Positions 11,436 through 23,117 of a DNA stretch of 64,000 nucleotides are shown here, piece after piece; position 1 is the first letter of the stretch, and the number at the start of each line of letters is the position of its first letter. Under the pieces are notes generated by a model, which searched no databases, was not told the origin of the DNA, and worked only from the letters and a program-made list of their open reading frames with translations. A program made the translations under genes and the position numbers. The DNA is from Symsagittifera roscoffensis (taxonomy: Eukaryota; Xenacoelomorpha; Acoela; Convolutidae), in NCBI RefSeq assembly GCF_963678635.1, contig NC_087070.1, forward strand, positions 5,368,539 through 5,432,538, read 5' to 3'.

Positions 11436-13254
11436 ATGGCGGATCGTTTCTGGAAGTCTATGCCAGCAGATCTCAAGATACCTACCCTCGATGAGCTATA
11501 CAAGCCACTGCCGGACCTCGATTACACACAAGTGGGCGAAAGGCTGGCGGTAATGTTGAATGCCATCCTGCAACTGGAAGCACAAGGCGATTGCAGGGAG
11601 TCAGCAACTGAGGCCGTGTTGATGGTGGGCTACTTTTCAGAGGGACTATCAAATCAAGAGCAGACCAGACGGCTATCCTGGAATGTGGATGGAGGCCTGA
11701 GAGCCCTGGCTTGAGCAACTACACGGAATATGATGCGGGAGAGTTTCCCCTTCCGACAAACCGCCAGCAGGAGTAGAGACTCAATCCACAAGCAAACCAC
11801 CATCGATGTTCCGGTCGCAACAAACGGATAAGTCATATCCAGATCTCAGCAGCATGAAGAGAGAGTTGGAAAGGGCCCAAAGGGAACGGGACAAGGCCAA
11901 CCTGGAAAGGGACCAAGCTGTTCTTGACAGGGGTCAAGCCAAGCTCGATCGCGACCAGGCAATACTTGAGCGAAACAAGGCGATTCTTGACCGGGATTTG
12001 CTGATTGCAGAACGGGAGCAACAACAGGACTACAAGAAAGTGTAGCAATTTTTGATCGAATAAAGTCAGAAATGAAACGGCTACAAAGGAGGCAGCAAGG
12101 TGAAAAGGAGGACTACGACTGATCCGGCTGTCGCGAGATCGAGACCACGAGCGGTCGCTTCAACTTTGACCTTGTGGCCCAAGAACACTTGAATGAGGGC
12201 CTGGAAGCATGGACAACTCCCGAGCCAGTTCCTTCCCTGCGCAATCTAGAGACAAACCCAGTTAGGCCTTTGATAGAAATCTCGCTGTCGGGATTGACGA
12301 CCAGTTCAACCAGTGGTGGTCAAACCGGGACGGTCACGTCGCGCCTCAGGGAGTTGCAAGAGAGGTTGCATTCAAGGGCTCGCGAGAACTCAACACGAGA
12401 GGAGCGACCTCCCACCTGGAGAGATCATCCAGTGAGGAGGGTAATAATCGCAAGCTACAAAAAGAACACAGACGGTACCTATCACAGGCAAAACCGGATG
12501 GATTGGACAGCGGCGCAACGCGCAAGGAGGGATGCCTTCCACGACGCTTCTTGGGCTGAATGTTTCACGCAGCCTAGGATACCAGAGGGTGCAGTCCACT
12601 TGATTATAGGGGACATCCTGATACGAGTGTTGACACGAATCCAGGCGCATTGGCAGGTGGGAATCTTGAGTTCTTCTGGTGCTGCAACACCCCAGATTTT
12701 GACGTCGCTAGAGATGCTGGAGATGGCGAAGATCTACATGGTCACACTGATAGTGGGAACCAATGACGTGTCCAGAGGCGAGCAGAGGAAAGTAATGAGG
12801 CTTCAGGAGAAGATGAGTTGTTTTCTTGAGGAATTGAGGATCTATCTAGATTCAGCCATACTCACTATCTGCACCGCCCCCTTATATCATGATGGCTGAC
12901 CAGAAAGCGAGGGAGATGAACGACAGGGTGCGGAACCTCAACGAAATCATCAGGCAAATCCAGCAGAGAAGCGTACTCCCCGTGAGACTACTCGACGTGG
13001 CAAGCTTGATGGAACACTCACTTATGGATGATGCGTCTTCGGATGGCATCCACTTTGACAGGCCCAGGGGCATGGAGTGGCTAAACGGTGTCTTCCAACG
13101 GCACATAAACCTTCTGGAGTCAGACATGCTGGAGACGGGCCAGTTCACTTTTGGTCTACCCCCAATACCTCCATTCTTCACTGCCAGACCCCCTTACCGA
13201 TCGTTTGCGAGGAAGAACCGACTCGAGAGAAAGCTCAAGGAGCAGCAGGAGTAG
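11436..13254 (+). pseudogene. D1 ORF2, N-terminal half: helical head, coiled coil, SGNH hydrolase-like domain
   Basis: An ATG at 11436 opens MADRFWKSMPADLKIPTL, a helical head of about 90 residues. The piece 11806-12045 is a highly charged coiled coil of repeated 7-residue units (ILDRDQA, VLDRGQA, ILERNKA). Pieces 12174-12899 and 12889-13254 give an SGNH/GDSL-type hydrolase. The block I position reads IIGDIL (the nucleophile Ser expected after GD is Ile), block III reads VGTNDVS (12752-12772) and block V reads DGIH (13042-13053). A frameshift near 12890 splits it. SGNH esterases are known in ORF1 of CR1/L2 LINEs, but I know of none as a standard part of Gypsy elements. The missing Ser and the frameshifts make this copy inactive. 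Confidence 0.6.
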
Positions 13255-13354
13255 GCAACTAGGACAAGGCCGATGGAAGGAGACGAGGGCCCCTCAACTA
13301 CAAGCGCCTTATTTACAGGCCCCTAGAGGTCTAACCTCCCAAGCATCGAACGAG

Positions 13355-16300
13355 CATAGCCAGGACCGAAGTGGCGATTCCTGCACAGCTGAGGATAGTC
13401 AAAAAGCTTCTTGAGCAAAAGAGCATGGGGCTCCCGGACACCGGATACATGGGTCCAAAGCTCGCCGAAGACCCAAGGTATGGTAGATCCTGTGGGACTT
13501 CACAGCTAGCCAAAACCTTTGCCATGTACGATCGATCAGACCCTGGAGCAGCGAGAGGAATCATCGTGGCCGGAACGAACTTCGAGGGGACGTCGCCGAA
13601 GTTATTTTGGCCAGAAACCCTAGTGTATCTGCTGCCTGGAGCGGAATTTAACAAAATGTTGACCCTGGTGGTGACCCATGAAATCGGAGACGCCGTGTGA
13701 GCCAGAGTTATTGCTTTTCGCGGGGATGAATGACCACCTGCATGTGGCAGGACTTCTAGAGCACTTGACAGGCGCGTAACCAACCCCCAAGAAGATCTGG
13801 GAAGCAATTCAGACGCTTTTTGCAGCAATGAACGATGTGCAGGAGTTGGTAGCTTCTCGATTCGGGCCAAAGACGAGAGTGGTGTTCACGTCATCGCCAG
13901 ACTACGCGAGCATGCCACCAGCCTTACAGTTCGTGTATGCAATTTTGATCGCAGCGTTCAATGCGTGGCGGATGCTTATAGCCGCTCCGAATCGCGATTT
14001 GCAGCCAATAAACTTGAGACTTGAGACAGTGAACGAGCCAGCTTTTGGTTCTGGAGTATGGATCTGACGATCACGAGCTCCACCAGCAGGGCGAGAGGAC
14101 CGAGTATTGAAAAAAAGAATGTGGCCGCGGCCGAGAATAAATTAGAGTCGATAGGATATCGCCTAACACAAGAGAGAGGGAGGTGGCCGTTTCCGACCCC
14201 GAGACTCGAGAATGCGACGGACAAGACGAGGGAGAGTGCTCCACTTCTCATCAAACAAATATGAAGTTTTTTTGAGGAGCAGCTAGAGGTTGCAGAAGGT
14301 AGGGAGATGACGGTGGGAAGACTTGTCACAGCATCTAATGAAGTCACTATTGGAGGTTCCTGGATAGAGCATGCGAGGGGCGAGCTGAAGACCAGGAAGG
14401 ACCACGAGATCTTGAGATTCTTGAGCCAATGCTGGGAAAAGAAGTACCTGCACAAGTTTTTTTACGCGGGAGACACCATCTTTGAAGCGTTATGCAGAAG
14501 CTCTTCAATGTGCCCATCAACCTCCTTCTGGCCTATATCTGGTATACCCCAGGTACCGGTTCAATATGGGCCGGCGTACATGTGCAATAGGGGCGTGGGA
14601 ACGCTCCGGATTGATGGGTATTTGACGCTGGTACTCTTGACGCATGGGAAACTGACGGCGTTTCATCGGTTGATGAAGTATGGGGAACCCTTGTCGGTAA
14701 GCAAGGCTCACCCGAGTATGGAGACCTATTCGTACAAGTGAGCTGCAGAAGAAGAGCGGACTGAAGAACTTGCTTGTGGAGTATCTGCTGATGCAGAATC
14801 GATACTTGACGGGCGCGGAAAAAACCCCAAGACGAGAAAAGAAGTGAGAGAGGCAAATGGGGGCATACCCCTTCTGACTGACTTGTGTTTGGCCATGATA
14901 TCTGATCCAGTGGGGATGATTAGAGGCTTGGGGGAAGTGGTGACCTGCCAGCAGTGACGCATGCATTCCCGGATCCCCTCAAGGTGGCGTATCGGCACTC
15001 GGTGGTGCACGTGAGCCTGATCAGTATTCTAGATGGGACGGCACTCAACTGGTGCAGACAAGAAGACTTGAGAGCGCAGATGATTGAGACGGTGCTTTTT
15101 GGAAAATTCAAGGATCCCAAGCTAGTGGTGTGCAACTTCAGGGGACAACTGCAGCGCCGAATGAGAGGAAAACGTGAAAGTCCCATCGAGGTCTGTCCCA
15201 AGTTTTGGAACCTCAATCCAGTGGCGAGCGACAAGAGGGAAGTCTTGAAGATACTGGCGTGGACGAGGAGCTTCGGATTCACGAAAAAGGATTTGGAAAC
15301 GATTGTAGAGCGGGATGTCCTACTCGCTGCCGTCCCCGAGTTCCCGACGGTGAGAAGAATGACCCTGGGAATGAACAGCTCCCTGGTAGTCCCTTCCCTA
15401 CACATGAGAGCCACGGTAGAAAGACAGCAAAGAGAATTCACGGATGGCTGGGATTCATGTTCATTGGATACTCGGCAGCGGTGTATTTCTACACGTGTGA
15501 AATCATGATAAAATTGTGGACTACACAAGCGAAGAAGATGCGAGGCTCGATGTCCCCTAAGTTTGAGGTCCGAGATGTCTTGAGAACACTCGAGGAGGCT
15601 GGACTTGAGAACAAGCTGCCAATATATGACGATGGGAGGATGATCGTGGAGGAGGGCCACATGGCTCTGGAAGAAGATATGAAGTTTGCCACAAGAAAGT
15701 ACCGAAGGCCTTATGGGCTGGAGGAGTTGGAGTTGAGGCAACAAGGGAAAAGGCTGGATGCGGCAGGACCCCTGTATGTATCCCTCACCGAGTATAAGAA
15801 GGCGGATCCGACAACACCCTCACCCTTGTCAATGGGCACCCCTGGAGGCAAGAGAAGCCTCCCTGTAGAAAACAGGTTCAAGGAGGTGCTTGAAAGAGAG
15901 CAAGCAGAATCGAGAGAGGGGGAAAGCATGAATGAAACCCTCAGTGAAGTAGGAGAAGAGATTGAGGTGGGAAGCACATCTGATGAGGGCGCAGTGGAAT
16001 GGGACTTTACCACGCTGGAACTACGGCAAGACTTGAGTGGGGACGACTGGGCGAAAACGGCTACCCCACCCCTAGGATCTCCACGCAAAAATCTGGAGCT
16101 GCCTTTGATGAGTGAAACATCCAACATGGGAATGCTACTCTTGAGTGCGGAAGAAAGCAAGAAGAACACTTTTGAGGACAATAAATGGATGTTCTTGGAC
16201 ACGCTAAATGAGAAGGCGTGGCAATATTTCTTGAGTGAGTTCAAACAGAGAGTAGGGCGCGCGAAGAAGCTGGAACAGTTCAAGGGAGAACTGTGGAGTA

Positions 16301-16925
16301 CGGTGATGAAGTATGGGAAACCTGTCCTGATAGGCACCGGACTAGACGAGAAAGCAAAAAGAACACTTTTGAGGACAATAAATGGATGTTCTTTGACTCG
16401 CTAGATGAGAAGGCGTGGCAAGATTTCTTGAGTGAATTCAACCAGAGAGTAGGGCACGAGACTAAGCTGGAACAGTTCAAGGAAAAACTGTGGAGTACGG
16501 TGATGAAGTATGGGGAACCTGTCCTGATAGGCACCGGACTAGACGAGAGAGCAAGAAAGGAGCTGCTTGAGAAGATGATTAGTCTAAGGGAACCGAAGCA
16601 AAAGACTGAGGCTAACCCATGTAAAGACAGCTCAACTCTAAATGAAAAAACTGATGATAAAGGAATTAAGATTGAGATGGACGATAAAAATAAGACTAGT
16701 AATATGATAAAAAGTTTTAATATTCTTAAGGCTCGAGAAGGGGTGGCAAGAGTCGGAGAAACAGGATCTGGATAAAGAAGTTGAGTCAGTGATGGTAGTA
16801 GCAACGCCCCCGAGTAAAGGAATAAGGTCTAGGAAAATGAAACGGGAGACAGAAGAGGCGAGTCCTTCGGCGGATGCGGCTTCAGAGAAGAATCTAAAAG
16901 AGACCGCTCCCATGATTCTAGCGTG
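13355..16925 (+). pseudogene. D1 ORF2, C-terminal half: second SGNH-like domain, long unknown region, W..F..R.G domain
   Basis: The frame is carried in pieces (13371-13700, 13828-14067, 14058-14264, 14307-14741, 14954-15508, 15530-16404, 16293-16775). The first part has GIIVAGTNFEG, then LFAGMNDHL, then VVFTSSPDYASMPP, the order of SGNH blocks with a G.ND-type block III, so a second hydrolase-like fold is plausible. The middle (GPAYMCNRGVGTLRIDGYL onward) is unfamiliar. The end is acidic and then has a domain KAWQDFLSEFNQRVG...KLEQFKEKLW...YG...GTGLDE. That last domain matches the antisense ORF of D2 at 30086-30877. The many stops mark it as a relic. Confidence 0.5.
16156..16560 (+). repeat. 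197-bp local tandem duplication in D1 ORF2
   Basis: The segment beginning near GAACACTTTTGAGGACAATA at 16164 repeats at 16361, a 197-bp step, with about 10% divergence. Because 197 is not a multiple of three, the duplication itself shifts the frame, which explains why two overlapping open frames cover the same domain here. Confidence 0.85.
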
Positions 16926-17248
16926 ATGGAAAACAGCGGCCTACAAAAGCATCTCAGCACCCAGGAAATTGGCCGAGGTGCTGCGGGAAATGGAAGCCTC
17001 GACGACTCCGGAAACGGAGTAAGAGTTCAAACCCTAAAAGGCAAACGCGAAAAGGGGTTCGACTAGTGGACAAACGTGGGAAGTGGACATCTGCAAGGAT
17101 TGGCTTTCGACGCAACACCAGGTCAATGAGAGGCAAGTGAGTGCGGTCCTCTCGAGAGATATGCGACGAGAAACACCGCTCGACCTTGGTGGATAGCTCT
17201 GGAGTCCACGAAGGAACTGGAGAATTGTCTGAAGAAGCTTGATCGGGG
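16926..17248. other. Spacer between D1 ORF2 and ORF3, possibly the lost ORF3 N-terminus
   Basis: There is no continuous open frame. D2 ORF3 has about 95 residues before the point where D1 similarity becomes clear (17290), so part of this stretch may be a decayed ORF3 start. I cannot align it with confidence. Confidence 0.35.
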
Positions 17249-19825
17249 GTGTCCCGCAAGCGGCGGCATTGGGCTACCCAGCAGGAGGCCGAAGTTAATA
17301 AGCTAGAGTTGGGAAACCAGTTGGGTCGGTCTTGGGAGAACCTGCTGCTAGAGTACTTTGAAGATGCGATGAGAGCACCCTCGTCGGCATTGCCATTGTT
17401 GGCGAAACCTATGTCAGAAGGGCAGGAGAGTTGATGTTCACATGGAGTTTTGCGGGAGTGGCGTTAGAGGCGTTGACCTCGCACGACAAACTTAAACTGG
17501 GCGACAAGGGTCTGCGGGTGTACCAAATATGCTGGTGCAACATATTGCTCGAGACAACTCGGGATTGAGCCTAGCGAGGAGAAAAGATGCCACTTGTTTC
17601 TTCAGGTGGATCATGTCAGTGATAATCGATACTACTGTTCAAACGTGCCATCAAAAAGCGATGGGAAGTAAAACAATGGAAAGGAGAGTCTCCACTGTTA
17701 TCCTGAACGTATACCAGAGTCCTGGAATCGAAAAAGAAGAGAGCTCAAGGCAGTCTCTAGAGAGCCATGGGAAGCTTGATGAAATACGAATGTTCAACAA
17801 CAAGAAATTCGAATGGGTCATGACGTACGTCGAAACTTGGCCCGAGCAGAAGCCAATTTGAAGCCCACAAAACGGGGAGAGTATCAATATGTGTCTGGAG
17901 TGAGGGGAATAGCTTATAACCTTTTCTTGGATTCGGAGCCCGGAAATGCCTACATGAACTTTGAGGTTGCGGAATTGTTAAAGTTCTGGACGGAGAAAAT
18001 TATTGAGGTTGACCCGACGGAAAGGGAAAGGCCAAGCCTAGGTCTGTTATTGAGAAGATGCCAGAGGTGATCAGCGTGCCGCACTCGAACAAGAGGGTGG
18101 AACTAAAGATGGGAAATTGAAACGACATGATGATTACGAATTTGGGCACTATTTAGAAGTTGCTGAGACCCTCTTGGTGCCCACATCCCCACGCGAGTTT
18201 GATTGAAGAAGTCACGGAGCGAGTGAGACTGTCATCGGCGAAGGATGAGGACTTGGGGCATTTGAACGTGGTGCACAAACTGATCCTACCTCATCGAAAG
18301 GACTCGGAGGAAACAACGAGCCAGCTGGACAATTTAGTGGAGAAGATGGAACGGGGTAGTTGTTTGGACCCAGTGTGTGGAGGTGGAGAGCATTCTTGTG
18401 ACGGACGATCCTGTGTCAGAATATAATCTTTTCAGAAGGAGGAACTAGCCACGTGGTTTGGTGACATCACAGACAAAGAAAAAAGTGAGGTGCAGATAGT
18501 GGCTGAATGCTATGCGAGCACCACTGTGAACATAGCGACGGCATTGGGATTCTTCTCGAGGATGTGCAGCTTGCAATCACTGGAGATGCTAGAATCCGAA
18601 CACCATTTCGTGACGGCGTTGAGCGTTAAGTCATAGCCCGGAGTGTTACAAATGGTCCAGAAACACATCAGAGGATTGAAGATTGGTCTTGAGGCGGAGA
18701 TGGGGTTTCCCATGAGTGAAGCCTACAGTTTGCCAATGATTGCGAAATCTCTGGTGGGATCGATAATGGTCAATCTGTGTGGAAGCCACTACCCATTACA
18801 CATGGCGATGGTGGAGGCGTCCAGTCAGAGGGTATTAATTGACGAAGCCTTCTCGATACCCAAATGTGTACGCCTGGCTCGAATGTCGCATCACTCACAT
18901 ATACTGTTGAAGAAGGTCCTGGAAGATCAAAGAGAGAACTTGAGTTAGATCTGGGGGGAGGAACTCTTGGGCTTAGAAAGCGAAAACAAGCGTGATTTCG
19001 AGAGACAGAACACGATCGGGAAAGCGATGAATAGTGTCCAGCCATGGAAGAAATTGACGTGACACATGAGAAAATGATGGAGTTTGAACCTCTGTTGGAA
19101 GATTCGGGAGGACTCAACCTCCGTAGTATCAACCTGACACATGGGGAAAGCCCATGCCACTGCCCGGCACAGACAGTGTGGTATCCGGAGCATTCGAACC
19201 TCTGCTTGATATGGGACGTGGAAGAAATTCGGTCAGTCGGTTTACCCGACCATCAGCAGAAGATCGCCCTTTTCGTGGTGTGCTCGATGCTGGCGTTGCG
19301 GTGGTTCGAGGAAACGTGACAAAATATCGAGAGTCGACAACACCAACAGCGGAATCAAAACATGCCATTGATTACAACCGGAGGCTTGAGTTGTTTGAGA
19401 CTGCGTGCAAAGTCGCATAAGAATACTCCGATGCTTTCGAGCGACGTTGACGTCTTGGTTGTGCACGGTGACGAAGGATCACATGAAGAAGCATCAGAAA
19501 GAGTATCGACAGTTCCTGGCCGAGATAGGGCCGGAAGCTTTCAAGAGACCCTTGCTAACCCATCGCAATGCGATAACCACTGTTTGAAAAAAAAGTTGGT
19601 CGAAAAAGCTGGTTGAAAAGAGTGACTCGATATTGGAGGAGGACTTGACGAAGAATGTGAGCCTGAGTTTGCACAATTCTTTTTGCTTTAACAGGGAATC
19701 TAAAGCAAAGGGTCTGCCGAATCAGGCGAGAAGGCTACGAGAGCAAAGGGAGTGGATGAGGGCCTAAGAACATCTGAAGGCATGGGAAGAGATTGTAATC
19801 AGTTCCGATGACAAAAAAAACTAGC
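17249..19825 (+). pseudogene. D1 ORF3 homologue, broken
   Basis: Pieces follow D2 ORF3 (27156-30062) along nearly its full length. RSWENLLLEYFEDAMR matches LPWKAVVLRYFEEEMR. ARRKDATCFFRWIM matches AKRRDALCFIRFLI. YVSGVRGIAYNLFL matches YVSGIIGIAYNPFL. The Cys cluster GSCLDPVCGGGEHSC matches GSCLAEVCGLEGHVC. SIPKCVRLARMS matches SVPKCVRLARMS, and CHCPAQTVWYPEHSNL matches CHCLLQTWWYPKRSNL. At least eight frame breaks are present. Conservation of Cys, Trp and Pro positions between D1 and D2 despite this decay shows ORF3 was a functional part of the family before D1 died. Confidence 0.75.
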
Positions 19826-20406
19826 AAGGCAGATAACGATAATGAGTGTGTCAGGACCCAGTACCTCGAAGGCAAGGGGTACGAGCTGAAGATGGTGTTC
19901 AGGGGTTGGTTCTTGAGTTGTGGGCGGGGAAAAGAAAAATGGGGTTTGAGTGTGAACTCAGATGAAATCTGAGGGCACGGAAAAGAAATTGTAATAAAAA
20001 ATTATTGTTACTACTACTATATAAATCAAAATGCTGCATGACAATTTTTGAATGGGTAAAACAAAAGAAATTTTAATCATTAGCTTACGAAGTGGAAATT
20101 CAGGGTGCAGGTGTATGCAGATTTTGATTGCTGTTTAGCGATAATGTGACAATTTTGCATGATTGTAAATTTGGGGATGTAGATAAAATTAAATCTGCTG
20201 CAAACTTCTGTAAATGACCACTCACACTGTATCTTGAGACGCACTCAACTTTCTGCGGATTCACTGACGGACGACACGCGATGAGGATATCGATTTTGAA
20301 GCCGGAGTGTATGTGCCAGTCGGTCATATTTGGAAGTTTGACCTTGAGAAACCGTTTAGTCTTGATTTTGGGGTGTAATGCAATTTTGCAAAATGTAGAA
20401 TTGAGC
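19826..20406. other. Non-coding DNA after D1
   Basis: The first ~150 bp may be D1 3' non-coding sequence. No polypurine tract or LTR is recognisable. The rest is AT-rich with short open frames on both strands that lack any family signal. Confidence 0.4.
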
Positions 20407-20780
20407 ATGTCATGCTCAAGTTTCTCGCGAAAACTGAAATGCCAGAAAATTAAGATAAAAAACTCGAGCTTCAATCGCGGAAAAGTGGTCAAAATAGCAG
20501 CGGGAAATTGCTATTCGCAATTTCCCATACTTAATTCGAACGAGAGTAAAGCTGTCTTATCCTTGGCAGAAGACGGAAAGTGGTCCCGAGTGGAGGAGAA
20601 GTAAATAGGAGCGGATCAGAGTGAACCTTCGGTGGAATGGTGGACAGCTGAAGCTACCCAATAGTCCAGACAAAAAATTTGTTTCTAGAGTTGAAATTTA
20701 CTTATTTCAAACTTTTCGAGTTAAAGTCAATTACCCAATTGATTCTAGAGTTGCTTTAAAATTAAGTCACTCAATCTTTC
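20407..20780. repeat. Diverged direct repeat, copy 1
   Basis: The stretch from TCATGCTCAAGTTTCTCGCG to the TCTAGAGTTGCTT region is repeated at 21211-21590 with roughly 15% divergence by eye, offset about 804 bp. The two copies flank the LINE-derived tandem repeat at 20789-21152. Confidence 0.65.
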
Positions 20781-20788
20781 TGACGAGC

Positions 20789-21152
20789 ACGCTGGGTTTT
20801 TTAATGAATACCTAGCAAACATTGGCGCCAGGACTGCAGAAGGCAATCCAAATTGCATTATAAGTAAGGTTATCCGTCAGCAACAATCTTTGTTTTTGAA
20901 AAATGTTGATTTCTTTGAATTCATTGAAGTAATGGAAAAACAATTAATAAAGGTGGTACAGATTGTTATGACGCTGGGCTTTTTAATGAATACATAGCAA
21001 ACATTGGCGCCAGGACTGCAGAAGGCAATCCAAATTGCATTATAAGTAAGGTTATCCGTCAGCAACAATCTTTGTTTTTGAAAAATGTTGATTTCTTTGA
21101 ATTCATTGAAGTAATGGAAAAACAATTAATAAAGGTGGTACAGATTGTTATG
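20789..21152 (+). repeat. 182-bp tandem repeat made of a LINE linker fragment (2 units)
   Basis: Two units start at ACGCTGGG (20789 and 20971), a 182-bp step. The same sequence at 24030-24183 is still partly open and reads LVNEYLANIGART and so on to FFEFIEVMEKQ. That resembles the segment between endonuclease and RT in CR1/Jockey/L2-type LINEs (the F-N-x-Y-F-x-x-I-G and S-x-x-F pattern). In the two tandem units the frame is interrupted by a stop just after the MNT codons. Confidence 0.55.
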
Positions 21153-21210
21153 CTATCAATACTGTTCTCGTAAATTTTTTGTAAACTATACTAGCAGTTC
21201 CGTTGACTGT

Positions 21211-21590
21211 CATGCTCAAGTTTCTCGCGACAACTGAAAATACCAGAAAAACAAGAGCCGAAGATTCGAGCTATAATCGAGGAAAAGTAGTCAAAATAGC
21301 AGCGGGAAATTGCTATTCGTAATTTCGAAAACATAATTCGAACGAGAGTAGAGCTGTCTTATCCTTAGCAGAAGACGGAAAGTGATCGCGAGTGGAGGAG
21401 AATTGAATTAGAGTGGATCAGAGTGAACCTTCGGTGGGAAGGTGGACAGCTGAAGCTGCCCATTTGTCCAGACCAAAAACTTGTTCTAGAGTTAAAACCT
21501 ACTTATTTCAAAATTCTCAAGTTAAACTCAATTACCCAATCGATTCTAGAGTTGCTTCATAATTTAGTTACTCAATTCTAGAGGTGGTGT
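21211..21590. repeat. Diverged direct repeat, copy 2
   Basis: This is the partner of 20407-20780. Its last ~50 bp (CGATTCTAGAGTTGCTTCAT onward) occurs again at 24184, where a longer duplicated block begins. Confidence 0.65.
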
Positions 21591-21989
21591 CGGTATGCGA
21601 GTACCTAAATTAAGTTTCTTGAGTGTATTTTATTTTGTTATGTTGATTTAGGGAGAGTTTTTAGGTTGATCCATCTGAAATGGATCAAAGGTCCTTTGTC
21701 TAAAAAAAGTAACTATACATAAGTTTCCGACCCTGTTTTTAACGGCGATCGCGTATTTTGGGTATTTTGAGACCTGAGTATGGGGGCGTTCTTATTTTCT
21801 AGAGTGGGCGTATCTTGGTAGTCCTTAAGCTGTAACGCGGGTTTTAAGCTGTAACGCGGGTTTTAGTCTCATGTCGCGAGTGAACCGAAATGGCTCCGAC
21901 CGCTTGACTTGAGATAGAAAAACACCAGAGATAGTGTCCCTGACTCTTGAGCCAATGGTTATAGGGCCTATTTTTCTTTAAACTCATAT
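21591..21989. repeat. ~400-bp dispersed repeat, copy 2 of 3
   Basis: This is nearly identical to 24236-24629 and close to 836-1215. It contains an extra duplicated AAGCTGTAACGCGGGTTTT (21827-21865) shared with copy 3 but absent from copy 1. It abuts the ATA/ATC-rich tail of a minus-strand LINE relic. Confidence 0.65.
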
Positions 21990-22485
21990 AATAATCATAA
22001 TAATCATAATCATAATAAAACAGAATTTAGGATACATCCATGGGAGTTAGCTCCCGAATCAAGTTTATGAGATCGATCATATTTTAGTTCAATGAGTTTA
22101 GTTTTTTGAAGTTTAAGCATCTTGTGCATCCGCAGTTGATTCTCCAGGTGCAGGTATCGATTTCATTGTAGATTTTCTCGTAGAATTGCCAGTACACTCT
22201 TGATATTTTTGGTTTAAACGAGTCACCTAATAGGACTTCATATTTCAGGTGATCGTGAAATATGTTTGTCAAGCTGCAGGCGCGTTGCCAGAAATCAGAT
22301 TCGCATTTATAAAGTCGAAATTTCTTCGCGTTGAAACGTCTTGTTGTTTTCGGTCGATTTGATTCAGTGATTTCTATAAATCGCCACCATTCCAGGTCGG
22401 TCTTTCCTCTTAGAATGTTCGCGAACAAAAAAAGTGTCATATGTGATATATGTGATATAAGTAGGTGACTGTTAAAATTTAACAA
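21990..22485 (-). pseudogene. LINE relic, RT C-terminal tail with microsatellite 3' tail
   Basis: The frame 22084-22485 contains RRFNAKKFRLYKCESDFWQRA, then a Trp/Leu-rich stretch and a closing CTWRINCGCTRC. This looks like the end of CR1/Jockey-type LINE ORF2, where a WNxLP-like core is followed by a Cys-rich C-terminus. The 3' end on the minus strand is a (TTATGATTA)n-like microsatellite (21985-22020), typical of CR1/L2-type tails. A second copy lies at 24630-25130. The family match is by pattern only. Confidence 0.45.
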
Positions 22486-22499
22486 ATTTCCAATGAAGG

Positions 22500-22790
22500 A
22501 AAAACTATGACCCTTCAGACTACAGACCAGTTTCGCTTTTTTCAGTTCTGGAAAAAAAACATTGAGTGATCAATTTTTAAACAAGCCCAATCAAATATAG
22601 ACAAATTTAATATCATGCGAAACACTCATTTTGGCTTTTTAGAAAAGGATAGCGAATAAAAATGGTCACGAAAAAATAGCCACGAAAAATCCATTTGAAC
22701 GCTGAAAATCCTAGACTGGTAGTGAGTTCCAGTCGTTTATAGCCGCTTTAGTGAAGAAGCTACTTAGTAAACATGTTCGTGACTTTCTTG
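22500..22790 (+). pseudogene. LINE relic, RT N-terminal part, plus strand
   Basis: Read on the plus strand, 22508-22560 gives YDPSDYRPVSLFSVLEK, the classic early RT motif of CR1/Jockey-type LINEs. About 25 codons later NTHFGFLEKDS matches the xQFGFRKGxST motif. Frame breaks lie between them. It is head-to-head with the minus-strand tail at 21990-22485. A duplicate lies at 25140-25415. This segment holds the empty D2 insertion site at about 22787-22795. Confidence 0.55.
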
Positions 22791-22860
22791 TTATCAATTT
22801 TCCCGGATTTAAATGAGAATTTCTTTCTTTTTTTGTAAACATCCCAGTTGCTGTTACATC

Positions 22861-23117
22861 ATAAACAAGACCCTGAAAAAGCTAGTGTACTCAATATAGA
22901 TGGATGGCTGGAAGAAAAATCATTGTAAGAAAAACTACAAGCTTTTTTGTTGCAAATGAAATCCATCCAGCTTTTCAACAGTAAAGAGTACCGAAAAGCA
23001 AAAGAATGTTTGTCTTCGGCTCTTCAAATTTGTGAAAATTTGAAAGAGAACTCTGAGGATATGTTGGTGTTAAATCTCACATTCTATATGTCATTGTTGA
23101 CAATTAGCGAGGATAAC
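22861..23117 (+). pseudogene. Fragment of the 385-aa host gene
   Basis: This is nearly identical to codons 99-184 of the intact gene at 60649-61806 (ASVLNIDGWLEEKSL, then LLQMKSIQLFNSKEYRKAKE). A TAA falls right after SL (about 22926). The left edge is a deletion joint: AATAAACA at 22850 is fused to GACCCTGAAAAAG, skipping about 670 bp present at 44630-45310. The right edge is fused to an ORF3 fragment at 23118. The frame reopens at 22947 and runs across the fusion to 23444. Confidence 0.8.

Larger units (their letters stand above)
4042..19825 (+). mobile_element. D1: degenerate giant Ty3/Gypsy-like element
   Basis: Reading along the plus strand I can follow Gag, zinc knuckles, protease, RT, RNase H, the start of integrase and a macro-like domain (4042-11088). 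A second protein set (11436-16925) and a third (17249-19825) follow. Every part that has a counterpart in D2 (25416-44535) aligns to it at the protein level, with many stops and frameshifts. No LTRs are recognisable at either end, so the limits given are those of the coding remains. Most of the integrase is missing. D1 is a relative of D2, not a copy, because it keeps a long ORF2 that D2 largely lacks. Confidence 0.8.

Noticed and set aside
13331-13870. 179-codon minus-strand frame over D1 ORF2
   Set aside because: The plus strand carries the conserved SGNH-like pieces. This frame has no recognisable content.
15711-16337. 208-codon minus-strand frame over D1 ORF2
   Set aside because: Ser/Leu-rich antisense of an acidic coding region, a common artefact.
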